NCBI RefSeq assembly: GCF_947501905.1
Contig: NZ_CANMXL010000003.1
Coordinates: 248,001-312,000 of the forward strand
Reading direction: 5' to 3'
DNA: 64,000 nt
From: an uncultured Winogradskyella sp.
GTDB lineage: Bacteria > Bacteroidota > Bacteroidia > Flavobacteriales > Flavobacteriaceae
In this document: piece by piece, positions 8,408-16,326 of the stretch
Layout of the letters: the number at the start of each line of letters is the position of its first letter
Numbering within the stretch: the stretch's first letter is position 1
Notes under the pieces: generated by a model
What the model saw: the letters and a program-made list of their open reading frames with translations, nothing else
Databases searched by the model: none
What the model was told of the DNA's origin: nothing
Made by a program: the position numbers and the translations under genes

Positions 8408-9053
8408 ATGCTTAAGTTTACTTTATGTTTTGAGACCGCCGACTTTTTAATTATTCCTTTTTAAATGCTTTTAATAGAGAGTAACCTTCATTATTCTCTA
8501 TCTCAAATATGGAGGGAATAATTTACCCACACCAGCGTTTTTTAATTTATTTATTCACGGTAAGCCCCGTCCTTATTGACTTTTCATGGTTTTATGATAG
8601 CGATTAACTCAATATCAAAAACACAAAAAGCCATAGACGCAAATTGCACCTTGGCTTTTGTTCATATTACAAAGCCCTCAAAAGAGAGCTATAACATATT
8701 GTTTATTGTGAAATACCCTTTTTCAGAAAATAAGAAAAGAGCAGTTTTATGGATTGTTCAGTGCAAATATACTCATAATAAACGATATAAACAAGGGAAA
8801 ACGAATATTTTGTGTTAAAAAATTTGTATTTATAAAATATTATCCGTAAAGAATTAACAATATTCCTTTTAGAACTCTGCTTAACAGGTTGCCACATCTT
8901 AATATATGAGTTAGAATCTGTTGCCAAAATCACTTCACCCAATAGTATAGATTAGAATAGGCATGATTCAGCTCTTTTTGAGCAAATCGCTTCAGTTCTA
9001 AGGTTTATCCCTGTCTTTTTTGATTTGGCTGAATATTTATTGGTAAAGCCCCA
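8408..9053. other. Gene-poor spacer between excisionase and methyltransferase
   Basis: 646 bp between divergent genes. I see no convincing gene; two frames of about 80 codons exist on opposite strands over 8576-8942 without family resemblance. It includes an imperfect 11-bp-arm inverted repeat near 8475-8505 (ATAGAGA...TCTCTAT). It must contain the promoters of the xis-int pair and of the methyltransferase. Confidence 0.5.
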
Positions 9054-9944
9054 ATGAATATTAAAAATGAACCTATTGAAGTTCTTAGTCTCTTTGATGG
9101 GATTGCTTGTTTGAGACAAGCTTTAAAAGAACTAAACATAAATGTAAAAAAATATAATGCTAGTGAAATTTGTAAAAATGCAATCAAAGTTGCAACAACA
9201 AACCACCCCGACATCATTCAGATTGGCGACGTTAGAGATGTTAACTGTAAAGACTACAATAACATATCTCTCATGGCTTTTGGTTCACCTTGCCAATCGC
9301 TTTCAAGTCTTAAAAAAGAGAGGACAGGATTAGACTCTCAGGATTCGGGATTGTTTTATGAAGCTCTACGGATATTGAAAGAAGTAAAACCGAAATATTT
9401 TATAATGGAAAACGTGGCATCAATGCCAGAGAGAGACAAAAATATCATAACGGACCTTTTGGGTGTGGAACCCATTAGAATCAATAGTGCATTGGTAGGC
9501 CCAGCATTAAGAGATAGGTTATACTGGACCAACATCCCAGGGATTTCAAATCCTGAAGACAAAAATATCTTATTGGAAGATATAATAGAAGATGGTTATG
9601 CAGACCGAGATAAGGCACCAGCAATATTGACCAAAAATATACCGTATACCAAAAATGGGTTGAAGCGATATTTGACCAAATCCATTGGTCAGGTGGTGTT
9701 CCATTCTAAAGAATTTGCCAAGCTACCAAAAAAAGAAAAGCTTGAGCATATTGAATCAATGACAAATGATGAAGCTAAAGCTCTGTTTAGACCTTTTACC
9801 GTTAGTGAGCTTGAGCAATGCCAAACCTTACCGATTGGATATGTTGGCGATATACTGCGAAAAACCCCAAGCCAACACGCTATTGGAAACGCATTTAGCC
9901 TATCGGTTATAAAACATATTCTAGTTCATGCCAATTTTAATTGA
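9054..9944 (+). CDS. DNA (cytosine-5) methyltransferase, DNMT3-like
   Basis: 296 residues with the C5-methyltransferase motif order: motif I SLFDGIACL (12-20), motif IV GSPCQSLS with catalytic Cys80, motif VI MENVASM (118-124), motif VIII ALRDRLYWTNIPG (151-163), and a C-terminal motif X HAIGNAFSLSV. Motif I and the ENV/AxRxRxxWxNIPG segments resemble eukaryotic DNMT3 and related phage enzymes more than classical M.HhaI-type enzymes. The target-recognition region is short. No restriction endonuclease is adjacent, so it is probably an orphan, element-borne modification enzyme that protects or regulates the element. The target site is unknown. Confidence 0.9.
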   Translation: MNIKNEPIEVLSLFDGIACLRQALKELNINVKKYNASEICKNAIKVATTNHPDIIQIGDVRDVNCKDYNNISLMAFGSPCQSLSSLKKERTGLDSQDSGLFYEALRILKEVKPKYFIMENVASMPERDKNIITDLLGVEPIRINSALVGPALRDRLYWTNIPGISNPEDKNILLEDIIEDGYADRDKAPAILTKNIPYTKNGLKRYLTKSIGQVVFHSKEFAKLPKKEKLEHIESMTNDEAKALFRPFTVSELEQCQTLPIGYVGDILRKTPSQHAIGNAFSLSVIKHILVHANFN

Positions 9945-10206
9945 TTCATCACCTTGAAATATGGCATAAACCTAAAATCGTGTTTACCGTTCCTTATTGA
10001 AAGACACTAGCACGTTTATGCTATAGGGCTTTAAATATAAAACGTTAATATTCAAAAAAAATCAGCTTATGCGGTTCGACCTTTCTGCGTGTCACTTCCC
10101 TGTATTTCAATGGATTATTAGCTTACAAAAGTCCTAGACACGTATCCGCGCTTACATAGTATGATGACCAATGTCGTCTTTTTGGGCAAACAGATATATT
10201 TATAAT

Positions 10207-10233
10207 TGGGGGCTATAAAAATCCCCATTTTAA
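10207..10233 (+). terminator. Possible terminator or origin hairpin
   Basis: A TGGGG stem (10207-10211) pairs with CCCCA (10223-10227), followed by a short T-stretch. The stem is short. It may end the methyltransferase transcript or belong to an origin. Confidence 0.35.
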
Positions 10234-10285
10234 ACATCACGACAAATGTCCATAAAAAATATTTTTAGAATTTTTTGAAAAGGAC

Positions 10286-10313
10286 TTGACTTTCTGGACA
10301 AATGGCGTATAGT
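10286..10313 (+). promoter_or_regulatory. Sigma70-like promoter of Rep gene (tentative)
   Basis: TTGACT, a 16-bp spacer and TATAGT about 65 bp before the Rep GTG. This resembles a proteobacterial promoter rather than the usual Bacteroidota TTTG/TAnnTTTG pattern. Confidence 0.3.
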
Positions 10314-10328
10314 TAATATAGATAACTG

Positions 10329-10353
10329 CAAGAACCCTTGTATTGGGTTTTTG
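10329..10353 (+). other. Hairpin before Rep gene
   Basis: CAAGAACCC (10329-10337) pairs with GGGTTTTTG (10345-10353) including one G-T pair, with a 7-nt loop. It is 25 bp upstream of the Rep start. It could be a leader attenuator or the nick-site hairpin of a rolling-circle origin. Confidence 0.4.
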
Positions 10354-10378
10354 TGCCTTATAGTAAAATAGAGAAACA

Positions 10379-11053
10379 GTGAAATTAAAAAATTGGTACA
10401 CTACACAGGAACTAAGTGATATATGTAAAATATCAACTAGAACACTTGAAAGAAGAAGGGATAAACTATTGGAGGAAAATCCAGAACTTGATTGGTTCAA
10501 AATGAAGTCAAGGCCCTATAAATATAATTTCAAGATGATGGAGCAGTTCACAAGTCCAGAACTTTTTGATTTAATCCAGAGAAACAGAAGTCTATCCAAC
10601 ACCATCGAGTGTATGCACAGAAACGATACTTTAGAACAGCATTTATCGTTCCTGAACTGGGATTATTTCGTTACGGTCACCTATGAAGAACCAAAATCCA
10701 AAATGGAATGCGTTAGTTTTATGAACGAACTTTATTTCGAAACAGAATCCAAAAGCTCTGGTGACACACGTATGTTCTTCACTACCGAGACCTATTCCGT
10801 TAGCAAGGGCAATCACAATCATTTCGTGCTTAAATCTGATTTGAAGCTGTATCAGGTCAAAGAGCTTATAGAAGAGCTGGAACCAGTAGGTATTATTGAT
10901 GTGCAACGTTATGATTATGAACTGGCGGCAATATTCTATATATGCAAAGAAATGGATAGAAATAACAGCGGTCTGTATTGGGGTCTTTTGGGCAACAATC
11001 TAGAAGGTGACGGCATCAATATTAAGCATATTAAAGATGGTGCCAATATTTGA
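10379..11053 (+). CDS. Probable HUH-type Rep (rolling-circle initiator-like) protein
   Basis: 224 residues. An N-terminal helix-turn-helix (about 7-30) is followed by a domain with the ordered HUH motifs: YFVTVTY (96-102), the metal-binding pair H146-x-H148 in GNHNHFVL, and Y187-x-x-K190 in IFYICKEM as the single nicking tyrosine. This suggests a Y1 endonuclease that nicks its own origin and becomes covalently linked to DNA. The start is a GTG, because an in-frame stop lies 15 bp upstream and there is no alternative ATG. The next gene overlaps its end by 17 bp. It could instead be a relaxase- or transposase-like HUH protein. The motif match is by eye. Confidence 0.5.
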   Translation: MKLKNWYTTQELSDICKISTRTLERRRDKLLEENPELDWFKMKSRPYKYNFKMMEQFTSPELFDLIQRNRSLSNTIECMHRNDTLEQHLSFLNWDYFVTVTYEEPKSKMECVSFMNELYFETESKSSGDTRMFFTTETYSVSKGNHNHFVLKSDLKLYQVKELIEELEPVGIIDVQRYDYELAAIFYICKEMDRNNSGLYWGLLGNNLEGDGINIKHIKDGANI

Positions 11054-11393
11054 CAGTAACGGATTTACGGTAGCTTGGCTTAGTGGTGATGATATTTACG
11101 ATAGGAAAGGCATTTTCTTAGGCTACATAGACAAACAAACAGTCTATGATACTACATCCAATTATTGTGGAACGCTCAGAAAGAGTTTTTTTAGGGATAT
11201 CAAAGGTTATGTCGTGGCATTTCTAAAAGATGCCAAAAATGGTCCTGTTTTGCCAGTATTAAAGCCATTGCCGACCAAGCCCATAAGAAAATCTAAATCT
11301 ATTATTAAACCAAAGTCTCCCATACCACCACCTAAATCTGTCAAATCCCAATGGTCAAAGCTAGGCTGGCATGATTTTATAAAATGTAGTTGA
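11037..11393 (+). CDS. 4-fold beta flower protein
   Basis: 118 residues from the ATG at 11037, which overlaps the end of the Rep gene; an upstream alternative at 11007 is less like the family. The protein carries the repeated short-strand pattern of the 4-fold beta flower family: PIFDSNG, VAWLSGDDIYDRKG, LGYI, GTLRKSFFRDIKGYVVAFL, then a Pro/Lys-rich linker (PIPPP) and a C-terminal WSKLGWHDFI. The family is widespread in Bacteroidota but its role is not known to me. Overlap with the Rep gene suggests translational coupling and a joint function. Confidence 0.65.
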   Translation: MVPIFDSNGFTVAWLSGDDIYDRKGIFLGYIDKQTVYDTTSNYCGTLRKSFFRDIKGYVVAFLKDAKNGPVLPVLKPLPTKPIRKSKSIIKPKSPIPPPKSVKSQWSKLGWHDFIKCS

Positions 11394-11470
11394 ACGGGTA
11401 TATTTAATATTACTGGTATAGGAACCATGAATTTAATATCCTTGTATAGAACCAAAAGACATCATAAATT

Positions 11471-11719
11471 ATGGCAACTCAAGACAGACAGGATTTTCTA
11501 TGGCGACCAAATGATAACAGTATCACCACAAGAACACGTTATGATTTAGAAGCCGAGCATTGGGTGAGAGCTTTTAAAAGTGCAAAAAGAAAGCACAAAC
11601 CAAGAAACATCAAAGATGACCTGAGCATCATCGGACTCATCTTTCAAGTTGTATTCTCGCTGTTGGGGCTAATGATTCTTTTAATAATTGAGTTAGTGAA
11701 ATGGATTAAAAGTCAATAA
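11471..11719 (+). CDS. Small membrane protein
   Basis: 82 residues: a polar, charged N-terminal half (RAFKSAKRKHKPRN) followed by one strong hydrophobic helix (about 53-76, IIGLIFQVVFSLLGLMILLI) and a short basic tail. This predicts a single-pass inner-membrane protein with the basic side in the cytosol. I recognise no family. It follows the Rep and beta-flower genes on the same strand and is closed by a terminator, so the three look like one module. Confidence 0.6.
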   Translation: MATQDRQDFLWRPNDNSITTRTRYDLEAEHWVRAFKSAKRKHKPRNIKDDLSIIGLIFQVVFSLLGLMILLIIELVKWIKSQ

Positions 11720-11721
11720 GA

Positions 11722-11753
11722 AAGCCGCGGATTAAAGCGGCTTCTTTGTTTTG
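11722..11753. terminator. Bidirectional terminator
   Basis: AAGCCGC (11722-11728) pairs with GCGGCTT (11737-11743), followed by a T-rich stretch on the plus strand. It separates the Rep module from the convergent DUF2188 gene. Confidence 0.8.
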
Positions 11754-11761
11754 GTTTAATC

Positions 11762-11992
11762 CTAACCATCAGGTGGATGAGGGTCATTCCCGTAAGTACG
11801 TTCCTCTTGGATTTTACCATCTTGTTTGTGAATGATTACCTGAGAATCTTGTTGCTTCTTTGCTAGTTCAATTGTCTTGCGAACAGCTTCAGCTTTAGTA
11901 TCTGCAACAACAGAGGCTCTTTGTCCTCCTTGCGCTGTACCTTTCCAAGTACCATCCCCACTTTTAGTTACATGGTATTTTTTTCTACTCAT
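11762..11992 (-). CDS. DUF2188 domain-containing protein
   Basis: 76 residues matching the DUF2188 pattern from end to end: KKYHVTKSGDGTWKG, a GGQRAS turn, DTKAEAVRKTIELAKK, then QVIIHKQDGKIQEERTYGNDP. These are small cytosolic alpha/beta proteins of unknown function that are scattered in bacterial genomes, often in accessory regions. It is a single-gene unit, convergent with the Rep module and preceded by the structured spacer at 11993-12247. Confidence 0.85.
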   Translation of the reverse strand: MSRKKYHVTKSGDGTWKGTAQGGQRASVVADTKAEAVRKTIELAKKQQDSQVIIHKQDGKIQEERTYGNDPHPPDG

Positions 11993-11998
11993 AAACTA

Positions 11999-12006
11999 TA
12001 AATTTG
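11999..12006 (+). promoter_or_regulatory. Bacteroidota -7 box (tentative)
   Basis: A TAAATTTG box on the plus strand pointing into the structured, gene-free segment 12020-12160. No clear -33 TTTG was found. Confidence 0.3.
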
Positions 12007-12022
12007 GCTAGTTTCATACCTT

Positions 12023-12159
12023 TAGAGAGAAACAAATCTCTATAAGAGTTAACCGAATTTGATTTATGCGGTTTATTTATATTTGTCGCATCAACTAAAC
12101 AAAATGCAAACCACATCAATCAGGCTTATAACTCTCTCTTAAGCCTGATTAGTTTGCAT
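12023..12159. ncRNA. Candidate structured RNA or element-end hairpins
   Basis: Three inverted repeats follow one another without coding sequence. TAGAGA/TCTCTA lie at 12023-12042. ATGCG/CGCAT lie at 12066-12091. The last is a nested one with outer ATGCAAAC (12104-12111) / GTTTGCAT (12152-12159) and inner ATCAGGCTTA (12119-12128) / TAAGCCTGAT (12140-12149). The last hairpin may simply be the minus-strand terminator of the lipoprotein gene, since T-rich sequence follows it in that direction. Confidence 0.35.
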
Positions 12160-12247
12160 CAATAACCTTACCATTGGAGCTGCTCTGTCAATATTAAATA
12201 TTGAAAGTTATAAACAGTTTATAGAGCAAATAATATTTAGTTGGATT

Positions 12248-12925
12248 CTATTCAGTCCTGACCAGACATTGGATATCATATTCAATTATATCAAATTCTA
12301 ATATCATTTTATTTTCAGTATCGAATACAATATTAACTATTAATGGGTCGCTATTTGGAAATGACAATAATGTCATATACATACTGCCATTTGTAATTTC
12401 CCACGTTATATCACCATTAATACCATCATCAATGAAACCTGTTCCATCAGAATTAAAAGTTATTGTGTCAGATTCAGTAGTTGATAAATCATCACAATCC
12501 TCTATGAGTTGCCAAGTACCAATGACTTTATTTATTAGCTCTGAATCAGATTCAATTCTCCTATAGTGTTCTGTGTATTCGTCTTCATCATTATAAATTG
12601 TTAGCTCTGTATTACTTATAAATTGCACTTCACTTTCAGCTGTAAAACCAAACAAAGAAAACCTGTACGTTCCATTACTTAAGTTTTCCCATGTGCCTTC
12701 AGTAGAAGTACCTAAGAAAATTTGAGTTAGCGTGCCATCAGGGTTGAATGTTGTAATGCCATCGTATGGAACAAAATATTCGATTTCATTATTAATATCA
12801 TCTATTAATTTAAAAGTTCCCCATCGTCCTAAGATAGCGTCGTTGTTGTTTTGATTTGTTGATTCATCAGTACTGCATGAAGTTAATGTTATTGAGATTA
12901 ATAAAAGTGCAATTAAATTTCTCAT
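12248..12925 (-). CDS. Lipocalin-like lipoprotein
   Basis: 225 residues. The signal peptide LIALLLISITLTSC ends at a lipobox cysteine (about residue 17), followed by a Ser/Asn/Asp-rich linker. The body has two units: GRWGTFKL, YDGITTFNPDGTLTQ, GTWENL and then GTWQLIEDC, TITFNSDGTGFID, TWEI. This is the lipocalin-like pattern also seen at the window start. It is expected on the outer membrane facing the periplasm or surface. It lies inside the accessory region but carries no mobile signature; it could be cargo or a resident gene. Confidence 0.65.
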   Translation of the reverse strand: MRNLIALLLISITLTSCSTDESTNQNNNDAILGRWGTFKLIDDINNEIEYFVPYDGITTFNPDGTLTQIFLGTSTEGTWENLSNGTYRFSLFGFTAESEVQFISNTELTIYNDEDEYTEHYRRIESDSELINKVIGTWQLIEDCDDLSTTESDTITFNSDGTGFIDDGINGDITWEITNGSMYMTLLSFPNSDPLIVNIVFDTENKMILEFDIIEYDIQCLVRTE

Positions 12926-12973
12926 ATCTAAATTTTTTATCGGAGTTAGAATTCAAATGTATGAGAAATCAAT

Positions 12974-12999
12974 TTAATGCGGAAATAATTCCGCATTAA
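12974..12999. promoter_or_regulatory. Palindromic operator candidate before XRE gene
   Basis: TTAATGCGGAA (12974-12984) and TTCCGCATTAA (12989-12999) form 11-bp perfect arms about a 4-bp centre, ending 30 bp before the XRE start. It is a likely autoregulatory site. It shares a CGGA...TCCG core with the palindrome at 16381. Confidence 0.55.
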
Positions 13000-13029
13000 T
13001 CTGTAAGACAAGCTATTTCTTTGCTTAAT

Positions 13030-13251
13030 ATGGTAAGTCTAAAAAAGAAAATTTGTAATTATATCGCAGAAGAGTGGATTAGTAAAGCAAAATCCAATCG
13101 TCAGTTTGCAGAAGACCATGCCATAGATGAAAAAATAGTAAGACGAATTTTAAGACCTGAGGGGAGCGGTATTTCTTTAACTACTTTAGAAAGAATTTGT
13201 GAAGCTCGTGAAATAAAGATTTCGGAATTTTTTAAATTAATTGATGAGTAA
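13030..13251 (+). CDS. XRE/Cro-family HTH regulator
   Basis: 73 residues from the ATG at 13030; a TTG three codons earlier is possible but less likely. Helix-turn-helix elements are visible: SNRQFAEDHAIDEKIVRRIL as the recognition unit and ISLTTLERICEAREIKISEFF as the supporting helices, typical of Cro/CI-type DNA-binding domains. A palindrome lies directly upstream. The gene converges on the ImmA/IrrE-nuclease gene, with stops 27 bp apart. XRE repressors are commonly cleaved or inactivated by ImmA-type proteases, so the two probably work as a switch. Confidence 0.8.
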   Translation: MVSLKKKICNYIAEEWISKAKSNRQFAEDHAIDEKIVRRILRPEGSGISLTTLERICEAREIKISEFFKLIDE

Positions 13252-13278
13252 TTATTTAAAAATTGAATTGATTTAGTG

Positions 13279-14511
13279 TCAAAAATTATTATTCATTCTC
13301 GATAAGTTTCTTAAAAACTCTCTGCCAATTTCGTCTTCTTCAGTTAAAGGTGGATGTTCAATTAAGCCTAAACTTTCAAGTCTATACTCTACACTTATTT
13401 TGCTAACTCCAAAAAATAGAGATAAATCATTAACTATATTCCTAAAGTCTTCTTTATTAATTTTTTGTTGGTCTAGGTATATTCTTCCTTGCTTACTTAT
13501 GCCCATTTTTGTTTGTACATTTATTAATCTAGCAATCATGGTCTTCTCAGGCATTAATAAACATGCGGCAAAACAGTTGGCTTGCCATTCAACCCAATTT
13601 TTATCATTAGCGAGTAAGTTTTGTTGTATAAATAAACTATATTCAGAATCTTTAAAATTGTCATATGTGAATTGATGGGTTTTTAATTCTCTATGTAAAA
13701 TTAAATGACCTATTTCATGAGACAAAACAAAAGGATAACGTACTGTATTTACAATTGTGACATTTATATATATTATGTTATTCTTAATGTCATAATAGCC
13801 CAATTGGACATCACCTGAATTGTCAACTAAATAACTAGTATTATTAATTGTTGTTGAATAATTCTCTTCTAAATAATCTGTGACTTTATCTAAAGGTGTC
13901 CTCCAATATCTTTCAGTGATATTGTTATCAATTCTATCTAATAACTCTATTGCAATTGTGTTGATGTCTTTCTTTGATAATCTTTTAAGACCTTGTATTT
14001 TTTTCGGTAGTAATGCTGTTTTAATTAGATTTTCAAGTTCTTCTTCAAGTTCTAATTGTTTTGTGTCAATTTTCTGTTTTCTTTCAGACTTATAAAGAAT
14101 GATATCATAATCATCTTCATTAACATTGATTAATGTTATACCAAGCGTTTTTGCAGTTTCAAATGCACCACTCTGAAAACCATTTTTAGCAATAACAATT
14201 TTTTTGGTTTGAAACTCTTGTATACCATCTACTTTACTTTCAAACTCTTCGATATCATCTACTGGTACAGCGCCCCCCAAGCTTTTACATTCAATTATAC
14301 ATACTAAAAAGGGTTTGTTTGCATTAGGGTGCTTAACCTCAATTGATAAATCAAAAATGATTTTTTTCTTTCTTTTAACTGAGTAGTATTTTACCTTTTC
14401 CTTGACACTACAATGAGCTGGATTTATACTTAATTCATGATTATTTATAATTTCATGAATCAATTCTTTGGATTTAGATTCAAATTCATCACCAATTTTT
14501 ACTGTGTTCAT
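13279..14511 (-). CDS. PD-(D/E)xK nuclease domain fused to ImmA/IrrE metalloprotease
   Basis: 410 residues. The N-terminal part (about 5-135) looks like a restriction-endonuclease fold: D54 in IIFDLSIEVK, then E74-x-K76 in VCIIECKS, then KIVIAKNGFQSGA as in Mrr-like domains. A helical linker follows. The C-terminal part (about 200-385) is an ImmA/IrrE zinc protease: HEIGH at 265-269, third ligand probably E308 in VEWQANCFAACLLMP. Such proteases inactivate XRE repressors after a stress signal, and an XRE gene is next door. It is 15 bp downstream of the TIGR04141-like gene, so they form an operon. The fusion may couple DNA sensing or cleavage to derepression. Confidence 0.75.
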   Translation of the reverse strand: MNTVKIGDEFESKSKELIHEIINNHELSINPAHCSVKEKVKYYSVKRKKKIIFDLSIEVKHPNANKPFLVCIIECKSLGGAVPVDDIEEFESKVDGIQEFQTKKIVIAKNGFQSGAFETAKTLGITLINVNEDDYDIILYKSERKQKIDTKQLELEEELENLIKTALLPKKIQGLKRLSKKDINTIAIELLDRIDNNITERYWRTPLDKVTDYLEENYSTTINNTSYLVDNSGDVQLGYYDIKNNIIYINVTIVNTVRYPFVLSHEIGHLILHRELKTHQFTYDNFKDSEYSLFIQQNLLANDKNWVEWQANCFAACLLMPEKTMIARLINVQTKMGISKQGRIYLDQQKINKEDFRNIVNDLSLFFGVSKISVEYRLESLGLIEHPPLTEEDEIGREFLRNLSRMNNNF

Positions 14512-14526
14512 TGAGGCAAATATTTT

Positions 14527-16326
14527 TTATTGTAAATCAATTAAGTCAAATATTTTTAATGGATATCTTGAAGCCATATCATGAGAACATTGAATCAACG
14601 AGTATTTTGCAATATTAGACTTACTTCTTACCACTCTTTCTTTTATCTCTAAATTAGCTCTTATTGATTTAAAAGCCATTACATAAACTATTTCTTTACT
14701 AACATTGAACTTGCTTAGAAACTTTTCTTTATTAATATTTGGGGTATCTTCTTTTCTATTGTAGGAGTCAACAAGTTCTTTTATATATGATAAATTTCCC
14801 GAATTTATATCATTCCAAAATCTATTTGCTGAAATGATTATCTGATTAGATACATCTCTTATTTTCGCATCAAACCCATCTTTTACATGAACTAAATATA
14901 TAGTGTCTGCATTCTCATACATAATGTCACAAAACTCTATATTTTGAGGTTTAATTTTATCAAAAACATAATAGTTATCGATTCCAGTATATTTCGAATT
15001 ATAAGAGCCCTCGTCTTTAATATCTTCACTCCAAGGAATATTCAAGAATTTATCTCGTAAATAGTTTTTATCTAATAGGTTTACACATCTATCATTTATT
15101 GTATCAATAAAGTCACTTTTAACATTATACCAATTATTGTCAATTTGAAAAACAGGTCTGTTTTCATACTTTATTTCACAAGTGATATGTTGGTGAAACA
15201 TAGCAACTGTTTTCTGTTTATCGTCACGATAACCAATTACTCTAATTCCAAGTAGAATCTTCCCAAACTCAAATTGGTCGTTACGATTTTCCAGATTATT
15301 ATAAAGATATCTGAGAGTTTCTTTGTACAAGATGTCTTTGTTTGAGGTCTCCAAGAATGGAGTTCTTTTTCCTTTTGCTTTTAACTCAAATTTATCACAT
15401 TCATAAAAATCTCTAATCTTTGATGGATGAATAAAATCTATGTCAAATTTATATGGGTTTGCAGAACGATTTGGAGCAAACATGTTCAGCATATCATCAT
15501 AAAGATTACCAAGCAATATTTTTTTGAATTCATCATCAACAAGAGTTTTGTCTTGGACTCTTACAAATGATGATATAGAAGTTGGTTCATGTAATCTGAA
15601 AACTTCATTTATCTTCTTGAATAAAACATGTAGTGTTTTAAAAGGAATACTATGCTTAATATAGAAATAACTACCGACTTCTAAGCAAACATTTTCATTG
15701 TTAAAATGGATAAAATCAAAAATTGAATTCTTTAGGTCTTCTCTTAAGTTAAGATTAATTTTAGTTGGAATCTCTGTGAAGCTCAAACAGTCAATTAGTC
15801 TTCTTCCATTTCTGTATATGTCACTTTGTTGTACTAAAGTCCCCGAAATGCCTCTAACAGTCATATTTACTACTACATCTTCTTTAGGGATGGTTAAATA
15901 TTCAAAAAAATCTAAACCGAACCTATGATTCAAATACCGTTTGATTACTCTTAATCCACCACCCCCAACTGTAGCAAAAATGTCTCCTTTTATCACTGCA
16001 AATAGAACAAAAGAAATTCTCATTACACTAAAATCGTGATAATCGGTTATTGAAGAAGGAAGAAAAGATTTCCAATATGAGTCCTTGAGATTCTCATTAT
16101 AGACGTATGAGTAATATACTACTTCATCATATTCAACTTTTGGAATCTTTAATCCTATAGAGTCATTGTCATTTACTAACTCCCTATGCTTGTCCACCAT
16201 GTAGTTTACCATAGCTTCAGAAGTTCCTAATTTGGCCAATTCGTAAAAATCCTTCTGAATTTGAAAGACTTTTATCTCGTATTGTTCTGAACTATCAAAA
16301 AATCTTTTTTTTACTGATGCTTTCAA
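14527..16326 (-). CDS. TIGR04141/DUF6119-like sporadically distributed protein
   Basis: 599 residues, cytosolic, no membrane segment. Two segments resemble the sporadically distributed TIGR04141 (DUF6119) family: ISFVLFAVIKGDIFA followed by the glycine run and FGLDFFEYL (about 105-145), and IEFCDI...YLVHVKDG...VSNQIIISANRF (about 463-503). In the second, D467 and H480-x-K482 suggest a degenerate PD-(D/E)xK-like core. Members are patchy between genomes and often sit near restriction or phage-related genes. It is the first gene of the operon with the nuclease-ImmA fusion. Biochemical function is unknown; the family call is by pattern memory. Confidence 0.55.
   Translation of the reverse strand: MKASVKKRFFDSSEQYEIKVFQIQKDFYELAKLGTSEAMVNYMVDKHRELVNDNDSIGLKIPKVEYDEVVYYSYVYNENLKDSYWKSFLPSSITDYHDFSVMRISFVLFAVIKGDIFATVGGGGLRVIKRYLNHRFGLDFFEYLTIPKEDVVVNMTVRGISGTLVQQSDIYRNGRRLIDCLSFTEIPTKINLNLREDLKNSIFDFIHFNNENVCLEVGSYFYIKHSIPFKTLHVLFKKINEVFRLHEPTSISSFVRVQDKTLVDDEFKKILLGNLYDDMLNMFAPNRSANPYKFDIDFIHPSKIRDFYECDKFELKAKGKRTPFLETSNKDILYKETLRYLYNNLENRNDQFEFGKILLGIRVIGYRDDKQKTVAMFHQHITCEIKYENRPVFQIDNNWYNVKSDFIDTINDRCVNLLDKNYLRDKFLNIPWSEDIKDEGSYNSKYTGIDNYYVFDKIKPQNIEFCDIMYENADTIYLVHVKDGFDAKIRDVSNQIIISANRFWNDINSGNLSYIKELVDSYNRKEDTPNINKEKFLSKFNVSKEIVYVMAFKSIRANLEIKERVVRSKSNIAKYSLIQCSHDMASRYPLKIFDLIDLQ

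Larger units (their letters stand above)
9945..10378. other. Spacer upstream of Rep gene with hairpins
   Basis: 434 bp. It contains a G4/C4 hairpin (10207-10227), a TTGACT-16-TATAGT promoter-like pair (10286-10313) and a 9-bp hairpin (10329-10353). Its G+C is higher than the flanking spacers. It is a candidate control or origin region for the following Rep-like gene. No coding region is seen. Confidence 0.45.

Noticed and set aside
8576..8942. Two overlapping ORFs of about 80 codons on opposite strands
   Set aside because: Neither has a recognisable family, start context or codon pattern; together they cancel as chance ORFs in AT-rich spacer.
9054..9944. Complete restriction-modification system
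   Set aside because: No restriction endonuclease is adjacent; the nuclease-like domain at 13.3-14.5 kb belongs to a separate operon 4 kb away.
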